A DNA stretch of 19,522 bases from CAYLZW01 sp964388085 (GTDB lineage: Bacteria; Myxococcota; UBA727; CAYLZW01). A model generated the notes under the pieces. It did not search any database. It was not told where the DNA came from and saw only the letters and a list, made by a program, of their open reading frames with translations. The position numbers were made by a program, and so were the translations under genes. Below are positions 14,992 through 19,522 of this stretch, piece after piece. The stretch covers positions 1-19,522 of the forward strand of contig CAYLZW010000089.1 of assembly GCA_964388085.1 (NCBI GenBank), read 5' to 3'. Within the stretch, counting starts at the first letter, position 1; the number at the start of each line of letters is the position of its first letter.

Positions 14992-15878
14992 AGCCGTACG
15001 CGACGCCCGTAGCGTTCAAGCAGGCCTTGGAGACGCGCATCCGGCAGGAGGCGGCCAAGACCGGCTCCGACATCGGACGCTTCCGTCAGGTCCTCGTCTT
15101 CGACCGCTTCCTCGCCCGCGTGCACCAGCACTTCGGGACGCGCGTCGTCGTGAAGGGTGGGGTCGTCCTGGAGCTCAGACTGCAGCAGGCGCGAGCGACG
15201 CGAGACGTGGACCTTCGCGTCGTAGGCAACACCGACGGCATGCTCGACGAGCTCCGGGCCGCGGGTCAGCTCGACCTCGGCGACTGGCTATCGTTCGAGG
15301 TCGTCGAGGACCCTGACCACCCGATCATGCAAGGCGATGGCATGGTCTACGATGGCTATCGCTTCCGCACCGAGGCTCGGCTCGCGGGCAAGCTGTTCGC
15401 CTCTCCCTTCGGTGTCGACGTGGGTTTTGCCGACGTGATGACCGAGGAGCCCGAGATCATCGCTGGTACGAGCTTCTTGTCCTTCGTAGGCGTCGAGCCG
15501 GCTCAGCTCCGCGTCTACCCGCGCACCACGCACATCGCTGAGAAGCTGCACGCGTACACCTTGCCGCGGGAACGCGAGAACACGCGCGTGAAGGACCTGC
15601 CGGACCTGGCGCTGCTCTCGATGGTCGGGCCTCTTTCGTCGGCGCAGCTGCGGGCGGCGATCGACGCGACGTTTGCGTTTCGGGCAACGCACGAGGTCCC
15701 GTCGTCACTGCCAGCACCACTCACGTCGTGGGAGGCGCCGTATGAGCGGATGGCACGGACGAATCGGCTGCCTTGGAAGACGCTCGACGAGCTCACGCAG
15801 GCTGTGCAGCAGTTCTTGAACCCGGTCCTCGCGGGAGCGACAGCGAGATGGCGCCCGGAAGAGACGACGTGGGAATGA
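14988..15878 (+). CDS. abiEii: AbiEii-type nucleotidyltransferase toxin
   Basis: A 296-residue protein starting within the ATGA overlap with abiEi. It carries the DNA polymerase beta-like nucleotidyltransferase core of AbiEii/AbiGii toxins. VVVKGGVVLELRL at 53-65 is the glycine loop, and TRDVDL at 71-76 holds the metal-binding Asp residues. GVDVGFADV (142-150) gives a further acidic strand, EKLHAY (185-190) supplies the conserved Lys, and RVKDLPDLALL (200-210) is the R-KD-DL motif. All key residues appear present, so the toxin is probably active. AbiEii enzymes transfer nucleotides to target RNA (tRNA in characterised relatives) and halt growth. The terminator at 15980-16005 follows about 100 bp downstream. 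Confidence 0.9.
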   Translation: MKPYATPVAFKQALETRIRQEAAKTGSDIGRFRQVLVFDRFLARVHQHFGTRVVVKGGVVLELRLQQARATRDVDLRVVGNTDGMLDELRAAGQLDLGDWLSFEVVEDPDHPIMQGDGMVYDGYRFRTEARLAGKLFASPFGVDVGFADVMTEEPEIIAGTSFLSFVGVEPAQLRVYPRTTHIAEKLHAYTLPRERENTRVKDLPDLALLSMVGPLSSAQLRAAIDATFAFRATHEVPSSLPAPLTSWEAPYERMARTNRLPWKTLDELTQAVQQFLNPVLAGATARWRPEETTWE

Positions 15879-15934
15879 GGAGCCGCACCAGGATGTCTAC
15901 CGGAAAAAGCGTGCCTGCCTGGGCTAGAGGTCGT

Positions 15935-15959
15935 TGCGGCCAAAGGCAAATGGGCCGCA
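15935..15959. repeat. Inverted repeat near the right end of the island
   Basis: TGCGGCC (15935-15941) and GGCCGCA (15953-15959) form a perfect 7-bp stem with an 11-nt loop between abiEii and the bidirectional terminator. It is either part of a terminator region or a right-arm recombinase site; nothing decides between them. Confidence 0.4.
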
Positions 15960-15979
15960 CCATAGGCGCAGAGCAAAAC

Positions 15980-16005
15980 AAAACCCGCCACTTAGGGCGG
16001 GTTTT
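15980..16005. terminator. Bidirectional terminator for abiE and ssrA
   Basis: AAAACCCGCC (15980-15989) and GGCGGGTTTT (15996-16005) form a 10-bp stem with a 6-nt loop. T-rich sequence follows on both strands (TTTTGCGTTT rightwards, TTTTGTTTTG leftwards). It lies downstream of abiEii (+) and 32 nt past the tmRNA CCA end (-), so it can stop both. It sits inside the island, so ssrA now uses a terminator that came with it. Confidence 0.85.
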
Positions 16006-16037
16006 GCGTTTCGTATCAACAAGCTTCTCTGTCTTGG

Positions 16038-16060
16038 TGGTGGAGGCGGCGGGAATCGAA
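16038..16060 (-). repeat. attR-like 23-bp tmRNA 3' end
   Basis: The functional tmRNA 3' end, identical to 13853-13875. It marks the ssrA-side boundary of the AbiE island. Confidence 0.8.
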
Positions 16061-16271
16061 CCCGCGTCCGAAAGCTCTCCCCGAACGGCATCTACACGTT
16101 TAGCTCGTGCTTTGTTTTCTCCAGAGACGACCACGAGCAACCTGCTCTGGAGAGGTCCCGGTCTTTATCTCACCTCGTGACCAACCGAGCGAATCACGAA
16201 GCCAGCTCCAGAGGTTTGCGCCGGTGACCCTGGGTCGGAGCCCCCCAGGACCGACGGCTTTCTACGGGTGT

Positions 16272-16307
16272 TTAGGCCGCGAGAGCGAGCTCAACATTGT
16301 CGTTGGC
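16272..16307 (-). other. tmRNA tag reading frame (ANDNVELALAA)
   Basis: Within ssrA, GCC at 16307-16305 is the likely resume codon after an A-rich run. Ten further sense codons follow and TAA at 16274-16272 ends the tag. The tail LALAA is a ClpXP/ClpAP-type degradation signal. Confidence 0.93.
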
Positions 16308-16427
16308 TTTTTTGTTTTGCCAGCAGGTTTTACGCGGTCCGCTGACCTCCGCGACGTGCCACCGATCGCTTCAAACCCTCGTCGAATCCAGGTCGCCCCC
16401 ATGACGACCGCTGTAGGTCCAGCAGAC

Positions 16428-16455
16428 AGCATAACCGCGTCTCAGGGCGAGACAA
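16428..16455 (-). promoter_or_regulatory. Probable ssrA promoter
   Basis: On the minus strand TTGTCT (16455-16450), a 16-bp spacer and TATGCT (16433-16428) make a sigma-70-like pair. Transcription would start near 16421, leaving a leader of about 20 nt for RNase P to remove at 16400. Confidence 0.6.
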
Positions 16456-16506
16456 GGGCGGGCGCACCGGCACATGGGCTACGCTCGGAGCGAGACGGAG
16501 GTCCCC

Positions 16507-18141
16507 ATGCGTGTCCCCTTGCTGGCCTGTGTCCTGGCCCTGCTCCCCTTCGCGGCCTGCGGTGGCTGCGAGACGGACGCCCCCGCCGAGAACCTGCCCG
16601 AGGGGGCGGACTGCGAGACCTCGGCCCAGTGCGGCGGCGGGCTCACCTGCACGCCCGACGACGACGTGTGCGGCACCGTCGGCTGCGAGACCCATGACGA
16701 GTGCGGAAGTGGGGCGTTTTGCGACAGCGACGGCGAGTGCGCCAGCAACACGGCCGGCGGCCCTTGCGCGGGCGACGACAACTGCGTCGCGCCCGAGACC
16801 TGCCAGAGCGGCGCCTGCAGCGTCATCGTCGAGGAGGGCGGCAGCTGCGACGGCGCGGCCGAGTGCTCCGGTGACCTCACCTGCGCGCCCACCACCGACA
16901 CCTGCGAGGAGGGCGTCACCTGCAGCGAGCACGCGGACTGCGGCAACGAGGCCCACTGCGACGACGGCACCTGCGCCACCAGCGCCACCGAGGACCCGTG
17001 TGACGTCGACGATCGCTGCGCGCCGAGCGACCGCTGCTTCGGCGGCGTGTGCATCCCCGCCGCCTGCGAGGCCGAGCAGTTCGTCGCCGAGGCCGTGCCG
17101 CCGAACCTGATGATCGTGCTCGACCGCTCCGGCAGCATGGACGAGCGCGTCGGCAGCTTCGGCTCGCCGTCCAAGTGGGACGTCGCGCTCGAGGCGGTCG
17201 CGAACCTGATGTCGACGTACAGCGGTCAGATCCGCTTCGGCCTGCAGGCCTTCCCGGGCGAGGACATCGACTGCGAGGAGGGCGGTCGCTGCAACGCGGG
17301 CGTCATCGCCGTCGACATGGGCGACGACACCGAAGCCGCCATCAACCAGTACCTCGACGACTCCGCGACCTGTTTGCTCGGCACCCCCATCGGCGGCGCG
17401 CTCTCCATGGTGGTCGACTACGCGCCGCTCGAGGACACCTCGCGCAGCAACTACGTGCTGCTCGTCACCGACGGCGAGGACAACTGCGACATCGATCCGA
17501 CGGACCAGGTGCGCGACCTCCGGGAGAAGACGCCGTCGGTGAAGACCTTCGTCGTGGGCTTCGGCGGCGGCGTCGACCCCGACGAGCTCAACGACATGGC
17601 CGACGAGGGCGGCACGGCGCTCCAAGGGCAGCGGCGCTACTACCAGGCCGACGACGCCGCCTCACTCGAGGCCGCGTTCCAGGAGATCGGCGGCGCGGTG
17701 CTCGGCTGCGAGTACACCATCCCGTCCGAGGTGCCGGATCCCGACCAGCTCTATGTGTTCTTCGACGGCAACCGCGTCCCGCGCGACCCCTCGAACAACA
17801 CCGGCTGGGACTACGAGGAGACCACCAGCCGGCTGGACTTCGCGGGCAACGCCTGCACCGCGCTCCGCACCGGCAGCGTCGAGAGCTTGATCCTCGTGTA
17901 CGGCTGCCCCAATGAGCTGCCGCCGGACCCCGTGGGCAACGACGCCGGACCTGTGCCCGTCGTCGACGCCGGGCCGCCCGGAGGCGACTGCACCGAGCGC
18001 TGCGACCCGACCTGCGGCACGCAGGCGTGTCTCCTCGACGGCGACGAGGGGCAGTGCGGCGCGTGCGAGAGCAGCGACCAATGCTGCCCCGGCTCCGTGT
18101 GCATCGTGGCCTCGGGCGAGTGCATTCCGATCGGCGGCTGA
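16507..18141 (+). CDS. Cys-rich lipoprotein with von Willebrand factor A domain
   Basis: A 544-residue protein from ATG 16507, preceded by GGAGG; the frame opens earlier at 16474 but lacks a signal there. MRVPLLACVLALLPFAAC is a lipoprotein signal with C18 likely lipidated. Residues 20-188 hold about 25 Cys in short EGF-like or Dickkopf-like spacings (CETSAQCGGGLTC, CSEHADCGNEAHC). Residues 199-400 form a VWA domain with an intact metal site: D206-x-S208-x-S210 in DRSGSM, T293 in LGTPIGGA and D322 in VTDGEDNC. The C-terminal part ends in another Cys-rich stretch (CDPTCGTQAC, CCPGSVC). It is expected on the outer cell surface, binding a ligand through the metal site. This type is common in myxobacteria. 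It diverges from ssrA. Confidence 0.88.
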   Translation: MRVPLLACVLALLPFAACGGCETDAPAENLPEGADCETSAQCGGGLTCTPDDDVCGTVGCETHDECGSGAFCDSDGECASNTAGGPCAGDDNCVAPETCQSGACSVIVEEGGSCDGAAECSGDLTCAPTTDTCEEGVTCSEHADCGNEAHCDDGTCATSATEDPCDVDDRCAPSDRCFGGVCIPAACEAEQFVAEAVPPNLMIVLDRSGSMDERVGSFGSPSKWDVALEAVANLMSTYSGQIRFGLQAFPGEDIDCEEGGRCNAGVIAVDMGDDTEAAINQYLDDSATCLLGTPIGGALSMVVDYAPLEDTSRSNYVLLVTDGEDNCDIDPTDQVRDLREKTPSVKTFVVGFGGGVDPDELNDMADEGGTALQGQRRYYQADDAASLEAAFQEIGGAVLGCEYTIPSEVPDPDQLYVFFDGNRVPRDPSNNTGWDYEETTSRLDFAGNACTALRTGSVESLILVYGCPNELPPDPVGNDAGPVPVVDAGPPGGDCTERCDPTCGTQACLLDGDEGQCGACESSDQCCPGSVCIVASGECIPIGG

Positions 18142-18156
18142 GGTCGATTCAAGCCC

Positions 18157-18319
18157 TACCCCCCGATCGCTCGCGTTGGTCCCATGACCGCTAAGCGGAT
18201 TTCGTTCGCGGGCAAGGCGCAGCGGAGGCGCGACCTGTTGGTCGTGCCGAAGCACGCAACGCAGCCAGCGAGCGAAAGACCGAGCGAGGGGGGATCAACG
18301 CGATGGGGCGGGGGGGGTA
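18157..18319. repeat. 163-bp palindromic dispersed element, copy B
   Basis: Second copy of the element at 271-434, same orientation. The core 18197-18281 matches 314-397. The centre is GGCGCGACC (18227-18235), loop TGTT, GGTCGTGCC (18240-18248). The outer arms differ from copy A but are still complementary: TCGCGTTGGTCCC (18171-18183) against GGGATCAACGCGA (18291-18303), one mismatch, with C-run and G-run ends. It fills nearly all of the 193-bp gap between two convergent genes, where it could act as a bidirectional terminator. Confidence 0.85.
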
Positions 18320-18334
18320 GGCGACGAGGCTCGG

Positions 18335-18889
18335 TCAGCCGGCTTCCGGCGCCCACGCCTTCAGGAACGCGAGCACCTTCGCGGCGTCGTGCGCCACGCT
18401 CTTGTCGGCGGTCTCGAGCGAGGCCGTCTCCTGCGTGTGCAGCGCCTTGCCGTCGGCGTCGAGCACCACGAGCACCGGGAAGCCGTGCCGAAAGGGATCG
18501 CCGAGCTCTTTGTTGAGCGCGTCATTTCCGTCGCTGTCGACGTGGATGAGCACGAAGCTCTGCTCGAGGGCCTGCTTCACCGCGGCGTCCTTCTCGAACA
18601 GCCCGTCGAGCGCGCGGCACCATTTGCACCAGTTGCCGCCGAACATGGCGAGCACACGCTTGTGCTCGCCCTTGGCGCGACCGATGGCGTCGGCGATCTG
18701 CTGCTTCGCGTCGAGGGTCGGGTCGTAGGCGGCGTACCCGTCGAGCGCTGCATGCTTCTTGGTGGTGGCCGGCCCGGTCGTCGGCGGGACGGTCCCGGGC
18801 GGCGTCGGCGGCGTCGGGTCCGGGCAGCCGGCCAGCAGCAGGACGAGCAGGGAGGAGGGCAGGGCGAGACGGGTGACGACGTCGTGCAT
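18335..18889 (-). CDS. Thioredoxin-like lipoprotein
   Basis: A 184-residue protein from ATG 18889; the frame extends 12 codons upstream, but this start gives a clean signal. MHDVVTRLALPSSLLVLLLAGC has lipobox LAGC with C22 as the lipid site. A Pro/Thr-rich linker runs to about residue 45. The thioredoxin fold follows, with active site WCKWC (C88 and C91) after VLAMFGGN and the cis-Pro segment HGFPVLVVLD. The Trp-Cys-Lys-Trp-Cys site and the DGLFEKDAAVKQAL helix resemble thioredoxin_7/DsbD C-terminal-type domains. Likely an envelope thiol-disulfide oxidoreductase. It could serve the many Cys-rich surface proteins encoded here, but nothing links them directly. Confidence 0.88.
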   Translation of the reverse strand: MHDVVTRLALPSSLLVLLLAGCPDPTPPTPPGTVPPTTGPATTKKHAALDGYAAYDPTLDAKQQIADAIGRAKGEHKRVLAMFGGNWCKWCRALDGLFEKDAAVKQALEQSFVLIHVDSDGNDALNKELGDPFRHGFPVLVVLDADGKALHTQETASLETADKSVAHDAAKVLAFLKAWAPEAG

Positions 18890-18944
18890 GAACCGTCCAT
18901 GGCACGACGCCGCCGGAGCGCGCAAGCGGGCACGGCAGGGGCGC

Positions 18945-19346
18945 TCAAGGGCGCGGCGTGGGCGCGCTCGAGCTGAACATATCCGCGTGAATCATATGCA
19001 CGGGAGGCTCTTCGTCGACGAGCGTCGGGCCCTCGTCCACGCGAGACGGCCTCGACGCCAGGCGCCGCTCCTGGCGGCGGGCCTCGTTCAAGAACTGCAG
19101 CGCCTCCTCCGCGGCGGCCTGTCGCTCGGCCTGTGTGCGCGCTTTGCGCAGGTTCACCATGTGCTCCTCGAGCGCGGCGCTCACCGCGCGCGGCGCGGAC
19201 GGCTGCGAGCGGCTGGCGGTGGGCTCATCGTCGTCGACGTCGAGCCAGGGCGGCGGGCGCGGGGCGCTCGCCTGCTCATCGTCGTCGTCCAGCGCGGGCT
19301 CCTCGGCGAAGCTGGCGAAGCTCCAGTCCCAGGAGTCGCGCGTCAC
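18945..19346 (-). CDS. Small acidic/helical protein of unknown function
   Basis: A 133-residue protein from GTG 19346, with GGAG about nine bases upstream. The N-terminal 50 residues are acidic and Pro-rich (ALDDDDEQASAPRPPPWLDV). The middle is a charged helix likely to form a coiled coil (ALEEHMVNLRKARTQAERQA, AAEEALQFLNEARRQERRLA). The C-terminus is short and disordered. There is no signal peptide, membrane segment or recognised family. The start overlaps the stop of the upstream gene by GTGA (19343-19346), indicating translational coupling. The gap to the thioredoxin-like gene (18890-18944) is short and same-strand, so all three may be one operon. Confidence 0.65.
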   Translation of the reverse strand: MTRDSWDWSFASFAEEPALDDDDEQASAPRPPPWLDVDDDEPTASRSQPSAPRAVSAALEEHMVNLRKARTQAERQAAAEEALQFLNEARRQERRLASRPSRVDEGPTLVDEEPPVHMIHADMFSSSAPTPRP

Positions 19347-19522
19347 GTCGAGCTCCGCGTCGCGTCCGCGCGCCGGCGTCGCAGCGTGACGAGGCCGAGG
19401 AGCGCGAGCCAGGAGAGCCAGGCGCCGTCCAGCGAGGTCTGGTTGCAGCCGCCGTCCTGGACGCTGGCCGGCAGGAGCACGCCGGTCTCGACGTCCGTGT
19501 CGTCCGTGTCGTCCGTGTCGTC
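19343..19522 (-). CDS. C-terminal end of an exported protein with hydrophobic Arg-rich tail (partial)
   Basis: Fifty-nine residues enter from the right edge and stop at TGA 19345-19343. They begin with three DDT units (DDTDDTDDTD), continue through LLPASVQDGGCNQTS, then a hydrophobic segment AWLSWLALLGLVTLRRRR and a short polar tail. A Gly-Gly-Cys motif, transmembrane helix and Arg cluster are the parts of a MYXO-CTERM-like sorting or anchoring signal. The protein is therefore probably a surface-anchored protein whose main part lies outside the window. The 4-bp overlap with the next gene suggests an operon. Confidence 0.7.
   Translation of the reverse strand, partial: DDTDDTDDTDVETGVLLPASVQDGGCNQTSLDGAWLSWLALLGLVTLRRRRADATRSST
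19493..19522 (-). repeat. 9-bp tandem repeat encoding DDT units
   Basis: GTCCGTGTC occurs three times in a row (19493, 19502, 19511) and begins a fourth at 19520, continuing past the window. On the minus strand it encodes Asp-Asp-Thr repeats. It is prone to length change. Confidence 0.75.

Larger units (their letters stand above)
13853..16037. mobile_element. Minimal ssrA-integrated island carrying AbiE
   Basis: About 2.2 kb bounded by direct repeats of the tmRNA 3' end (13853-13875 and 16038-16060, the latter within ssrA). The cargo is a divergent 120-residue unknown gene, the abiEi-abiEii operon and a bidirectional terminator near the ssrA end. No integrase or transposase is encoded, so it is either a deletion derivative or mobilised in trans by another element's integrase. 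The AT-rich operator at 14391-14413 stands out against the GC-rich surroundings. Insertion into ssrA is well established for genomic islands; this particular layout is my inference from the repeats. Confidence 0.7.
16038..16400 (-). ncRNA. ssrA: tmRNA (transfer-messenger RNA)
   Basis: A 363-nt tmRNA read leftwards from 16400. The 5' end GGGGGCGACCTGGATTCGAC is the standard tmRNA opening, and its first seven bases pair with CGCCTCC (16048-16042) with one G-U. The T-arm GCGGG / TTCGATT / CCCGC and an encoded CCA (end 16038) complete the tRNA-like domain. The tag reading frame is 16307-16272, ANDNVELALAA then TAA, following an A-rich stretch. The mature RNA rescues stalled ribosomes with SmpB and tags products for proteolysis. 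The 3' end is intact because the island's attachment copy regenerates it. Apparent plus-strand reading frames here (VEAAGIEPAS-type) are antisense artefacts. Confidence 0.97.

Noticed and set aside
15773..16227. Plus-strand reading frames across the tmRNA with VEAAGIEPAS-like peptides
   Set aside because: These are antisense translations of the tmRNA 3' end, a well-known annotation artefact; the RNA gene explains the sequence.
16330..17625. Long minus-strand frame opposite the VWA gene and tmRNA
   Set aside because: Composition is Ala/Val/Arg-rich shadow of the VWA coding strand, and it runs into the tmRNA.

Overview
The window is very GC-rich. Several genes encode secreted or lipid-anchored proteins typical of large-genome predatory or soil Deltaproteobacteria: Cys-rich lipoproteins with a von Willebrand A domain, IPT/TIG proteins with a C-terminal hydrophobic and Arg-rich tail, FG-GAP-like lipoproteins, and 'DAG'/'DDT' low-complexity stretches. 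Together with the tmRNA tag ANDNVELALAA this suggests a myxobacterium (Myxococcota, perhaps Sandaracinus-like). That placement is an inference, not a search result.

Left part (1-8500): the start of a DUF429-like gene runs off the left edge. It is followed by a ~164-bp palindromic repeat, a DUF433 antitoxin remnant and a large SEC-C protein. Then come a transglutaminase-like protein, a beta-lactamase-fold serine hydrolase, a short-chain dehydrogenase and a small lipoprotein made of two near-identical FG-GAP-like units.

Middle (8500-13850): an unrecognised exported protein; a 742-residue surface protein with two IPT/TIG domains and about 17 TNFR/ephrin-like Cys repeats; and a lipoprotein endonuclease/exonuclease/phosphatase whose 3' end overlaps the previous gene tail to tail.

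Most interesting part (13821-16400): a tmRNA (ssrA) gene lies on the minus strand at 16038-16400. The last 23 bases of the tmRNA, from T-loop to CCA, are repeated exactly and in the same orientation at 13853-13875. An orphan terminator sits 4 nt beyond that copy. The ~2.2 kb between the copies carries an AbiEi/AbiEii toxin-antitoxin operon, a divergent 120-residue unknown gene, an AT-rich palindromic operator/promoter, and dense inverted and direct repeats near the left end. I read this as a minimal defence island inserted in the 3' end of ssrA, with no integrase of its own, that displaced the native tmRNA terminator and supplied a new bidirectional one.

Right part (16400-19522): a Cys-rich VWA lipoprotein divergent from ssrA, a second copy of the ~164-bp palindromic element, a thioredoxin-like lipoprotein, a small unknown protein, and the C-terminal end of a gene with a hydrophobic, Arg-rich tail. 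The two copies of the palindromic element differ in the outer arms, yet each copy stays self-complementary.
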